Assembly: GCA_037176885.1 (NCBI GenBank)
Contig: JAWWNJ010000024.1
Coordinates: forward strand, 2,108,001-2,172,000
From: Favolaschia claudopus
Lineage: Eukaryota > Basidiomycota > Agaricomycetes > Agaricales > Mycenaceae
Reading direction: 5' to 3'
Length of the DNA: 64,000 nt
The position numbers and the translations under genes were made by a program. The first letter of the stretch is position 1. Each line of letters starts with the position of its first letter. The notes below the pieces were generated by a model. It ran no database searches. It was not told where the DNA came from and saw only the letters and a list, made by a program, of their open reading frames with translations. Shown here piece after piece: positions 46,514 through 56,982 of the stretch.

Positions 46514-48635
46514 CGAACGGAGTCCGCACTCGCCGCTTGAGTTCGGACGTCCACGGTAATGCTTCTTCACAGGGCCTTGCCATACACTCATCTGTCTGTT
46601 ATAGACGACAATTGGCGCGGGGTTATTCGATTGTATTTGCAGTCCACGCTCCGCCGTCCTTGTAGCGGCTACGCATACAATATTCCGTCCATTGCGGATA
46701 AACGCGATATCAGTCAACGACTGCGACAACACAGCAACGCATTTCACCTCGCCTAGAGACTCGTAGTTGGTATCGCGCCTTTGCGTCCCGAATAGAATAA
46801 TACGGCTTGTGACAGTATCTCCGTTCTGATTCAAGGATAAAGTCTGACTTGTTCTCGCACTTTCACTGGTCTTGCAATTTTTCGACCGCGTCTGAGAAGA
46901 GCCCAAGTGACCGAAAATCATGTCCGGTACGCTTCACTACATAAGGTTGAGTGCCTCCATACCATAAAGCACCTTCGCTCTCTTAAAGTGCGACTTATAA
47001 CGGCCCGCGAACAGGGAACGACCAGCGAAAACTTATAGGCGTCATAAACCCCTCAGCTTCGATATTCACCAAGCTGATGAACGGCGACTGTGCACCATAG
47101 GTTCCGACACTCCGTCTCTTTGAAATAAGACACTCTATTCGATTCGAAGCTACCGTGCACGCTGCGAGACTGGATACCTTGCTACGTAGCAGGTCCAGAC
47201 ACTGCCGCCTGCGTCCTATGTCTAACTTTTGAACGGTTCCTTCTCTGAAAGGCATGCTAAGCTGGGTCCCAACTGGATTCCGACTACCTCTATGTCCAGT
47301 TCACGCAAAGAGTATATGCAGTCAACTCCAAACAGGAGAAGGCAGCTCGACGCTTTCGGCGAAGGACAGCCTGCAGAACAAGCTACGTACTTACCCAGAG
47401 TCACAAACAAACTTCGCAAGTTGCTTTCTGGCATCGCAGCCTACCTGTAAGCACGTAATTTGAAACCCGCAAACACGATGAACGGGCCACTTCAATCCTG
47501 TAGACCGACCAGCCTTCGCAAATTCCATGCAGCTTCGGTTCCTAAAGTGCAGACAGACCCTGTCCCGCATTTGGTGCGAATCGCCCTATAGAGCAACTGG
47601 CGGGTGAATCATCTGCATACGGTCCGTGTGTGGAGCGCTGGCATTTCCACAATCCGTTTTCTGAAGCGCTTGTCCTGTCATAGCATGCTAGCTCCAAGTA
47701 TGTGACATATTCGGAACAGACGGCGCAGTCAGCTCCACGTCGCAACCAGTCGTGCAGCTTTCAAGTACAGCCTTTATAGGACACAGCTTCAGGTTCAGCT
47801 CCAGGTGGAACGATCCCAGGACGAGAACGGCTACATGCTCAAAAAGCCCGCACCCGCGAGTGGCTAACGAGGATCTGGATGTAAGTCGATGGATTTTCCC
47901 GTTCGGTGACACGTACATACAAGCTAGTTGACGCGACGATAATTGCGCAAACCGTTTGCTCCTTTGAAGGCATGATTAAATCGAGCCTCAAGAGTCTTTC
48001 GATTTCGAGAGTCGCGTTGCATGCATTTTAGTAGGAATTCACCCACTTTCTCCTTATTTCCCAACACTAAGATGCGCCAGAATATATCTGTGCAGATAAG
48101 GTCGTATCCCGAGCTTCGTCGAGACATGCCTAGAAACGCGCCATACACATCACGCGGTTCAACCGTCCACAAACAAGCAAGCATCGTCCGGCGGCTCTTT
48201 TCCGAACAAAACTCGTTTTCTATGATAGACGCGTCGAAATGGACATGGGCCTTGTTCTAGAACTGGTGTCTGCATGTATAGCTCGCCTCCCACGGACACA
48301 TATTCCGCAGTGCTTGGATCTATCTGCTTTGAACAGCACAGGCTTGATGGTAAAGCATGCAAACAAGTGCAGCAGTAGTACGGTAACTGTGTCGTCGGGC
48401 AGCTTATTGAAGCAGTCGGGCTTCCCATGGAAGTCAGTCTCTGACTCTTGAGGATCCTCAAGTGCATTGTTGAGGTCCCTAGGTGATGCAAAGCAACCCG
48501 AAATCGCACGATTTACGCTGCAACAAGATGAGCACATCGTATTGCATTTCACTATCAGAACTCGTTACATGTAGTCCGGCGCGCCACCGAACGGCATAGG
48601 CCCTACATCCGACGAAAGGTACGCCTCAGTTGCCT
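46514..48635. other. region without a confident gene
   Basis: Minus-strand open segments (e.g. FNKLPDDTVTVLLLHL at about 48380, and FRRVYHRKRVLFGKEPPDDA at about 48200) suggest the remains of another F-box-like gene. No complete splicing works. The rest shows no motif. Confidence 0.3.
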
Positions 48636-50014
48636 TCAACCATGCAGTACCTGAAACAGTCGATCAATTCGTGTCCTCTGACCGTTCGGGTACTCACGCT
48701 CTGAAGACACGGCGAGATTCACAGGCGCGCTGTCCCTCCTCAAAATGCCTTCGCTACACCCAGAACCGCCCATTGTCCAACACGTCGGGTCTGGTAGGCC
48801 TGATTCACCCGTGTATCGCCATTCCGGAAAAGGAAAGAACCGGCAGCCCTTCATCGTCCGAGGAGCGCAGCGTTGCAGGGCAGTTCACGTTTTCACCGCA
48901 AACGTGAGCGCGAGGATACTCATTGAGGTGAACGCGGAATCCGACTTCCACGTACTTCCGCAGTGCAGACCACACGGAGAACCGACGCGCGAAGCCGCTC
49001 TCAATGGGATAAGCTGCAGGCGTCGTGATGACTAGCGCCTCCTTGAGGAGTTCGGGATAAGCAAGCCATATCCCATCTGCGTGCCAAGCAGCAACAACAC
49101 AAGTGAAATGGAATCGCACGACAGCGTCAAGAGGTTCGTCCGTCATCGACTCTATTATGTTGATCTTGAGATTGTCGCCGAGCGCAAGACTCCACACAGG
49201 ACCAAATCCGACGCCTTCGACTTCATCGTAATCCGAATCGTCGGGCACCTTCACTACTCTGTAGCACGCAGCTAGAATGAAAAAATCGGCTACGGCTGGA
49301 GCTTTCCCTTTCCCGGTCACTATGTCCAGTTCGGTAGGGGACATCGCAAGGTCAGGTCGGGCGAGAGAGATAATCGACGGCCCGACGATAGCGCACCGCG
49401 CAGCAGTGAGAAGGAGACGGACGTCGCTGAACCTGAGCTTGAACCTTGCAAGCAACCTGGTAGCGGACCGCTCCAACACTTCCGGATCGACGTGCGTGTC
49501 CCGATTGCGGTAGTCGGGCGACACGGCTCGGCGAACACGGATACGCGCTCGAAGGCCGGGACCTTCGGGAAGGTCGTCGTCGATGTCTCCTGTATACGAA
49601 AGGACACGCAGGGAATCAGCTTCTTGGAAGACGAGTGAGCGATTGCTACATGCTATACGACGAAGACTCACTGGCTTCGAGCAGAAAGGAGACCAGCGAC
49701 TCGGCTCGAGAGTCTGCTTCGGAATCGCAGGAGCCGCTAACAGAACTGTCCGTGTCCTCTTCGTCTGCTTCGGAATCGGAGGAGCCGCTAACAGAACTGT
49801 CGTTATCTTCTTCGTCGGCCGGACTTGTACGGTGTTTCTCCTTCCCGTCCAGGAATTCGCTGACTTCGCGAAAATGCTGGCGAGACACTAGAGCCGTAAA
49901 ACAGAGTCTCTGTGCACTCATGGAACACAGAGCGACCTTCTTTCTTTTCGAACTGGCATTCGACTCCAGTAACAGCAGTTGTCGAGTCCAAGGTATATCT
50001 TCTTCGTCGGCCAT
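48636..50014 (-). pseudogene. damaged paralogue of the 45337 F-box-like gene
   Basis: Exon 1 (start 50014) has RQLLLLESNASSKRKKVALC, matching the first exon of the 45337 gene, followed by a duplicated acidic segment (DSSVSGSSDSEADEEDTDSS). A good intron (GTGAGT...CCAAG) leads to the body LLARFKLRFSDVRLLLTAAR ... AHVCGENVNCPATLRSSDDEG. There the frame ends with LPVLSFSGMAIHG, while the next frame continues GCRFFPFPEWRYTGESGLPD ... CWTMGGSGC, the counterpart of GCAISPFPVWRY. So one base is gained or lost near 48840-48850. The F-box region also looks frame-disturbed near 49480-49560. Confidence 0.55.
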
Positions 50015-50632
50015 AACTGTGCAATGTCAGGCTCGACAACGATACCGCAGGTTAAACTAACCAAATCGCAAGAGTCTGGATCCCAGCGCCATCACCAGCC
50101 GGTCATCTCCCTGCTTTTTATGCGCCCCGACTTCAAGGCATCTTCAATGACTCAATCGGACCTGCAGCAATGAAATGGGCATAGCCGCAAACGGGGCCTT
50201 CAATTAGCTCAACAACCTTTTCTGTACCCTGTTTTCAGGCCGCGATAGACAGACGCGTCGACTGAGGTTACCACCGAATTGGGTATACATTGATGTAAGA
50301 GGAAACATGGTAGGGCACGTGATCCCTCCTCTGAATTCCCACCATTGTGGAGACCAGGTAATTGTTGCTTCGTACCTACGAGCTGTGGGACCCGTGCCTT
50401 CGCCACTCAGGACCCTTCGAATGTTTGACCCAGTGCACTCACCTGCTGCTTTCAAGGCCGACGCCGCCGCACTGCCGCCCGCTACACTCCCCGACGCGCG
50501 TCGCCGCGGGGATTCTCAGGCTTTGACAGAAAGTCACGGGGTAAAGTTCCTTTCCTGGAGCTAAGGCTGTGCTCTTCTTCTTTTCATGTCTAGGATCGAA
50601 GATCTCTGGGTAACATGCTCTTCTCTCTCCGC
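50015..50632. other. left flank of the large mobile element
   Basis: No confident gene. A plus-strand stretch of 85 codons (50307-50564) has no motif. Confidence 0.4.
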
Positions 50633-50641
50633 TGTCGACTC

Positions 50642-50956
50642 TAGTCTCGTGACCAGACTCTTATGACATCCCAAAGGGAACCCTGTCATAAGAGTCTGGA
50701 ACAATCACCGGCTGTCGAACCATACCATGGCCTTATCAAAATTGATTGCTTTTTCACACACTATGTGGCCTCCTCGGAGCCTCTTCCGAGCTTCCGGATA
50801 AGTTTCTCACGCGTTTGCCTGCCCTTCGGCGCGTGTTTAAAGCGTGTTTTCGACGCGTTTTTGAGTCCTTGTCCTCTACCAAAGCACACACACCCCTTGC
50901 CTTTAGCTCTACAAAGTTTCTGTGCAAAGATATGGACTCAGATGCCTCAAATATTC
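50642..50956 (+). repeat. left terminal inverted repeat, 315 bp
   Basis: Contains a subterminal hairpin with 16-bp stems at 50653-50668 (CCAGACTCTTATGACA) and 50684-50699 around a 15-nt loop, then the presumed promoter, then the ATG (50932) and first eight codons (MDSDASNI) of the helicase gene. Confidence 0.9.
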
Positions 50957-53037
50957 GACTTACATCTCGTACACATACAAGATCTACATCTACATCCAGT
51001 GTTACTTCCTCTGTGTCTACTCCATTGCGTCCAAGTGGGCTTCGGGCTATGTCTACAAGCTTTGATTCTCCAGTGAATCCTCTAGCTCCTGTTTCAACTC
51101 CCAAACAATTTAGACATGGCTTTGAAGCTCAACCAAAAGCTTTACCTTTTAAACCATATTCCTTGAATAGCCCAGGCACTCCCACTCAAGCAGCTTTTGT
51201 ATCAGCACAGAATACTGCCTTACAGAATATTCTAACTCTGGATCCTGATCAATGGACTGAGATTGCAAGGGAGGCTAGGCTCATACCTGAACAAGCAAAA
51301 GTTCGTTCTTTCCAGGTTCAAGTCTGTAATGCAATCTTGATGCGGAAAGGGGATTGTGTGGTGATATCAGCCACTGGCTCTGGCAAATCACTTACTTGGA
51401 CACTCCCTCTCGCTGCGAGAAAACAAGGGATTTCCCTTGTTATCACACCCTTTACAAGTCTTGGATTGGAAGGTGAACTCCTGTATGTTTAGGTTCACAT
51501 CTCCCTCTGTGATACTACTAACAAATCAATCAGAAGCAACACTGGAAATATATCTTCAAAGTTCATTTACTCAGAGCAGCACAGTCAACAAGACTATGAA
51601 GATATAGCTCAAGGTGATATGATGGTTGTCTATGTCTGCCCGGAAACACTGGAGAGCCCAGCTTTTGCCAGACTTTTACATTCAGATTCATGGAAGAAAA
51701 GATTGTCTGCAATATATCTTGATGAGGCACATCTTGTACACCAGGCACGAGGCTGGCGACCTTCATACTCTCGCATCTATCAACTACGAAACATAATTGG
51801 GCATGGCATTCCACTTATCTGCCTCTCCGCTACTTGTCCTAAAGCTTTTCGGATGTCCCTTATAACATATGCAGGGCTGCACTCGGACTACACATTGATC
51901 AATCTGGGGAACTTTCGCCCGGAATTGTCAATCATGATTATACCTATGGAGCATGATATGTCAAGTTTCCTGGATCTTGCCTTTGTATTTCCGCTTGGTT
52001 GTAGACTGGAAGATCTTGTTCGCACAATCATATTTTGTGATGATATTGATAGACTCACTGAAATGTTCTGGTGGGCATTTTTCCGTGTAGCCTATCTTCA
52101 GCTTCCAACACATGTTGTTGATATCATTCATTCTGGACTGTCAGCTCGACATCAAGAGATTGCATTACAAGATTTTCGAGATGGAAAAACAGTCGTACTT
52201 CTAGGGACTTCGAAAATCAGTGCTGGAATGAATTTCCCTGGTGTGCGCTGGGTAATACAGTTTGGATGTGATGGTCCTCACAATTAGTGATGGTGGTCAG
52301 CGTCGAGGAAGGGGAGGTAGAGACGGAGAGGATAAGACCAGTACTGGAATGTTTTTTTGTGGAACCTAAGATGCTGAAGGATGTTACTGTTGAGCATCCA
52401 GGAGATCAAGATCCCGGAATGATTGAACTCCTTCAATCCCAAGAATGTGCTGAAAAAATAATGCAAAGACATCTTGAGAATCCTGGTGACTGCACTCGTG
52501 ATTCTTCGTTGCCCTGTTGCAACCGTTGTGATCCAGATTTCCGGCCACCAAGGGAATATAAATGGATTGATGTCAACCCAGGCTTCACATCAGAGTCTAC
52601 TGAAGCAAAAACAACGACTTCACAAAGAGAAGTAATCTATAACAAACTTGTTGAATGGAGACTTCATCACTGGAAGCAATACTGGAAGGATGACTGGCCA
52701 AATTACGGACCTAAATCACTTGTCTCTGATTCCGACTTGAACGAGATATCCACTCACACTAGCAAGATTTTCACTGTGCAAGATCTACAAAATTATACTC
52801 ACATTGTTCATTGGGCACAATTGTCTACCCCTCTATTCATAGCTGTTCACAAAATTTGTGGCGAGTTGAATGTCTTGCCTGTGCAAGAAGTTGAAGAGCT
52901 GGATGAACCTTCTTTTGTTGCAGAGGAACCTACTCGGAAACGGAAACGGAAACGCAACATGAACAAATCCCTGAGGTACTGCAACATGGTGAAATGGTTA
53001 TTATGGATCTATCACAAGGTACAAGCTAGACTACTAA
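50932..53037 (+). pseudogene. RecQ-like SF2 DNA helicase of the element (two frameshifts)
   Basis: After a Ser/Thr-rich N-tail come RSFQVQVCNAIL (Q motif), ISATGSGKSLTW (Walker A), LSAIYLDEAHLVHQARGWRP (DEAH box and aromatic-rich loop of RecQ), LICLSATCP (motif III), IIFCDDIDRLTEM, LLGTSKISAGMNFPGVRWVI (motif V), and GGQRRGRGGRDGE (motif VI). Motif VI lies in another frame: one shift near 52277-52281 and a second at the T7 run 52352-52358. An intron at 51483-51533 keeps frame. The C-terminus (VEPKMLKDVTVE, SLPCCNRCDP, a basic run) splices to YKLDY at 53037. RecQ enzymes unwind DNA 3' to 5'; here it may assist transposition or replication of the element. Confidence 0.75.
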
Positions 53038-53038
53038 A

Positions 53039-55853
53039 CTACTCGTATTCGTTGTATGAATCAATATATTCTTGCATCAGTTCATCCAATTGCTCCAGAA
53101 GTGAAAGCTGTGGCCGAGCATTATCTTGCTCAAGTTCTTTTTCAAAGGTATCTTCCTCCTCGGAATCGACCTCTGTTGTAGATGTAGGTGCAAAGTCTTT
53201 TTCAAGATAGCCAGGTGGTAATTCATTATAATGTCTGTTGCGTGATCGAAGTGAATGACGTTGCAAATGCTTTGCATGACCACCCTTAGGTCCTGCCAAA
53301 CGGTGGAGGCCAGTTCTAAACAGATCAAGAACTAAGTGGTTGGATCTTTTATCTTTCGCAAAATTGAAAATATTTGCTCTAGAAAAATGCTCTAGAAGTA
53401 AAACAACATCTTGATGCTGCGAAACGTCTCTGTGTCGTTGATCTTGGTCAAATACACCCAGCTCATCATACACCTTTTCAGTCAACTCCTGTATGTGGCC
53501 AATGGCCGGGGTTATTTTCTCCAGCAAACCCGGTCTCGCATTGCTGCCATGTGCATGAGACTTGATTGACTTGTTGAATTGTTCGACTCGAATGTCAGTC
53601 TCTTTGAAGGTGTTACGCTTTCCCTGGTTGTTCATGATCATACCGCCACGGAGTACATGTGCTGTTTCAGGAGGCCAGTCATGTATCAAATTGTGAAGGA
53701 GCTCCATCAGTTCATTTGAATAGTTATAACTTCCTCCGGCATAGAACATGGGTGTCCAGTATTTCAACATCCTTTCAATTCGATCAGGATGACCATACTT
53801 AATAGCATCTCGCATTTCCATCATTGTCATAAGGTCATGCATCATAAGTACTGCATTTCCAGACTCTGTGCTTCCCAGTAATTTTTTGCGGTCTTCAGCT
53901 TCAAGTCGGTCAACAGAGGGAAGAAGAAATTGAGTGACTACCTGAGTGCATAAAGATCGGAATGCATCTGCAGTAAGTTTCGATTTTTGAAAATCAGAGG
54001 GATCATCAACATTAAGGATCATCATTGCTGCTCGTAGAACAAGTGCACGCAAAACAACATCAAAGAATCTGAGCCATGCATAGAAGTCGATTTTCTTCAC
54101 ATTCAAGTTACGATTGTTGGGAAGTCTTTCTAGCAAGCTTGCCAGACTGACTGAATCCTTTCCACCAGCTGTACCAAATGTATTCCGAGCCATATTTTGA
54201 ATCTGATTCATACAAACATGCATGAGACCACTAATCACCGAGAAACTTTCAAGATGGTCAAAGCGGTTCTCAGAGCGATCAATAGCACGTTGATCTTGAG
54301 CTGCTCGATCTCGAGCAGTCGTAAGGCGATCACCTAGCAAAAAGGAATTGTGGTCTTCAAAGAATGCTGCTGGCATCTTCAGGATATCCCGGAAGAAATG
54401 TTCAATGACAAGCATATTTCCTCGAGTCGAACCTTGTTCTTGATCATATGTTGGCAGAAAATACTCCTCACTTTTTTTGACAGGAAGTGGATTTAGCTCA
54501 TGGAACGGACCCAGCAGATTACGGTAAAGGGCAAGTGTTTCAACTTCTTCACCCAGGATGTGTGAAACATGGATTTCCGCATGTTTGGCAAACCAATGTT
54601 GATCTTCTGAGTTGGGAAGGATCTGCTCCAGAGAAATGTCAGGGTCGAGACGATGTCTAGTTCCACTTGTTTGCGAAAATGTAAGAACATGAGAAAGCTA
54701 GCAGCATCTGCTGGATCCGAGCCTGGAGGCAAATCAAGAGCTACAAGAATGGCTGAAACCTGATCATGCGAGACATTGGCATGAGTGGCAGATTTTTCCC
54801 AAGCTTTTTCTACCCAATTGAAATTATCATAAGGCAAGAGACACATACGAGTAGGATCATTGGCGACGATGCTAGCTAACCGAGTAGCATCCTTCGATAT
54901 AGAAGCTATGGCCTTCAGTTGATAATTATATGAAGTGCATAGTGCATAACGATTCATAGTTTGAACAAGGCGTTTTGAGACTCGTCCATCCCAGAAAACT
55001 AAGCAATTCATGGCCTGATGCAAATTGGTTTCTCTGCTTCGGCAATTCAAAAGCATGGAAGTGATCATTGTTCTAACCTGCAAAGTCTACATTAGATACA
55101 AAGTCTGAACTATGCCCTGAAACTTACCATATCTGGATCTCGCTGTTGTCGTTCAGGTATTGAGTCTGAATCTGGGCTCTGTTTACCAATGACTGCCCGC
55201 AAAATTGACTGAAGGTGTGGGGTGGCACGCTCATATATCACAAGAAGATGAGAAACAGAGAATGAACGGAGATGTTGAATTTCCACAGAATGTGAAGGAA
55301 GACGAAGTGAGAGAGCATCTCCAGAAAATGCTCCCTTTCGAGCGGTATCAGTCAGACGGCTAGCTTCTTTGACACAAAGATCTGTAGACTTTTCCATGAT
55401 CCACTGAACAACTGCTGGGTCATCAAGAGATCTATCGGGAAACAGGTATTTGAGGATATGGGAGTAGCCGTCTCTTCCAAGATATGTGCCTGTTATATTT
55501 TTTATTTCACTATTATCGGAAGTAAAGAGCTGTTCAAGAAAGACCCGCAGAGAGAACTTGTTGATTTTGCCCATGAACCTCAACACCTGAATAGTTTTTT
55601 CAGTGTCACTGAGCCTTGGAGCCCGAGAATTAGCTGCATAGTAGTCTCCATCATCATCAGAGCCCCCAAAGTCATGAGAAAGCACATCATCAGGGAGCTC
55701 TATATGTCGAAAGTGCCTGTCTGGAGGACTAGAAGTAGCCCCAACAGTGGTTGCTGCATCTTCTTCCTCCATCGCAAAGTCATCGGAATTTAATTCAATG
55801 TGCTGCCGAGTTTTATAGCTCCAGCCTTGAATATTTGAGGCATCTGAGTCCAT
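53039..55853 (-). pseudogene. DUF6589 protein of the element, candidate transposase (one frameshift)
   Basis: Exon 1 (55128-55853) starts MDSDASNI, identical to the helicase N-terminus because both start codons lie in the TIRs. Intron 55078-55127. Then CLLPYDNFNWVEKAWEKSAT, SHDQVSAILVALDLPPG, and after a one-base shift near 54652-54662, RHRLDPDISLEQILPNSED, FLPTYDQEQGSTRGNMLVIE, LLGDRLTTARDRAAQDQRAI, SVISGLMHVCMNQIQN, FYAWLRFFDVVLRALVLRAA and an acidic tail. I recognise this as the basidiomycete DUF6589 family from memory. The spaced Asp (YDN, GDRLT) and His (MHVCMN) recall the D-D-H layout of RNase H-fold transposases; catalytic activity is inference. Confidence 0.75.
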
Positions 55854-56142
55854 ATCTTTGCACAGAAACTTTGTAGAGCTAAAGGCAAGGGTGTGTGTGC
55901 TTTGGTAGAGGACAAGGACTCAAAAACGCGTCGAAAACACGCTTTAAACACGCGCCGAAGGGCAGGCAAACGCGTGAGAAACTTATCCGGAAGCTCGGAA
56001 GAGGCTCCGAGGAGGCCACATAGTGTGTGAAAAAGCAATCAATTTTGATAAGGCCATGGTATGGTTCGACAGCCGGTGATTGTTCCAGACTCTTATGACA
56101 GGGTTCCCTTTGGGATGTCATAAGAGTCTGGTCACGAGACTA
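55829..56142 (-). repeat. right terminal inverted repeat, 314 bp
   Basis: Inverted copy of 50642-50956. It contains the ATG (55853) and first eight codons of the DUF6589 gene, and the same hairpin with stems 56085-56100 and 56116-56131. Confidence 0.9.
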
Positions 56143-56151
56143 TGTCGACTC

Positions 56152-56959
56152 TTAAGGTTGCTGTAAGTCTGATAGACCTCCTGTCCCTATATGGTCTGGT
56201 CCTTTTTATCCTCCCCTCTTGTTTCTTGGACTTCAATTTCTTGACGATGTTCTTCCGATACAAGACTTTACTTTTCCCAAGACTGCAGTCGTCGCAAACA
56301 GCTGTTTTATGATGACGGCTATACCTCGAACTTGCCTGAAAAACAGTTGCCCGGGTCTTTCAGCACGTCAAGATCGTGTGCAATGGCGGTTGATGGCCCA
56401 CGACCCAACCTCCCTGAATGTTTCCGTACGGCGATCGAAAGGACGTGACTGAAGGAGGAAGAACTTCTTTTCAGAATAACGTCGGAGGATCAAGGAGACA
56501 TCGCCGGCCCGGTACAGAAACCTTCTCCTTCTCGCAATAAGGGAAACCATTAAGGTTCGGGCCCCGAAGCTCCAGATTGACGATCGGGGCTTTGCAGCTC
56601 GTCAGATCTCACCGGAAAAGGCAAGGATGACCTCGGCAAATCGCGTAGCCTAATCGGGCGTCACCTCACCCTCCATTAAGGCAATACACTTTTTCTGCTC
56701 GCCTTGGAATGTCTCGACCGCTTTTGGAGACTTCCACGCACGTCCGCTTGTCTTGGAGATGCGCTTCGCTACTTGACTTCCTTTGCTTTCCAGTTTCAGA
56801 CCCTACACGGAGCCATTCCCCGTCCAGGGTTCCAGCGTCGCACCTCGGATCTCGTCCAAACATGTTCCTCGCAACCAACGAGTGTGTGTAACGCGGAAAA
56901 AAAAACACTGGCGGCGCGTCTCAATTACCCCTATGAATGCAGTCCAAGTTCGCCGAGGC
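56152..56959. other. right flank of the element
   Basis: No motif-bearing gene. A plus-strand open frame begins at 56704 and may form 5' exons of the exonuclease gene, but this is not established. Confidence 0.35.
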
Positions 56960-56982
56960 AACTCAATATGAAGCACCTTCTA

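Larger units (their letters stand above)
50642..56142. mobile_element. 5.5-kb TIR element carrying a RecQ-like helicase and a DUF6589 gene
   Basis: Terminal inverted repeats 50642-50956 and 55829-56142 are almost identical (one C-run difference noted). They begin TAGTCTCGTGACCAGACTCT and end with its reverse complement. TGTCGACTC flanks the element on both sides (50633-50641 and 56143-56151), a clean 9-bp target-site duplication. Two convergent genes fill the interior and stop one base apart (53037 and 53039). Long TIRs with a 9-bp TSD recall MULE-type elements, but no MULE transposase is seen; the DUF6589 protein is the candidate transposase. Both genes carry frameshifts, so this copy is probably not autonomous. 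Confidence 0.85.

Noticed and set aside
46184..46921. 245-codon open frame on minus
   Set aside because: It is mostly antisense to the 45337 F-box-like gene, whose reading has a paralogue; the minus frame has no motif.
53038..53210. Extension of the helicase frame past 53037
   Set aside because: It is antisense to the acidic C-terminus of the DUF6589 gene; a 43-nt intron gives a cleaner end at 53037.
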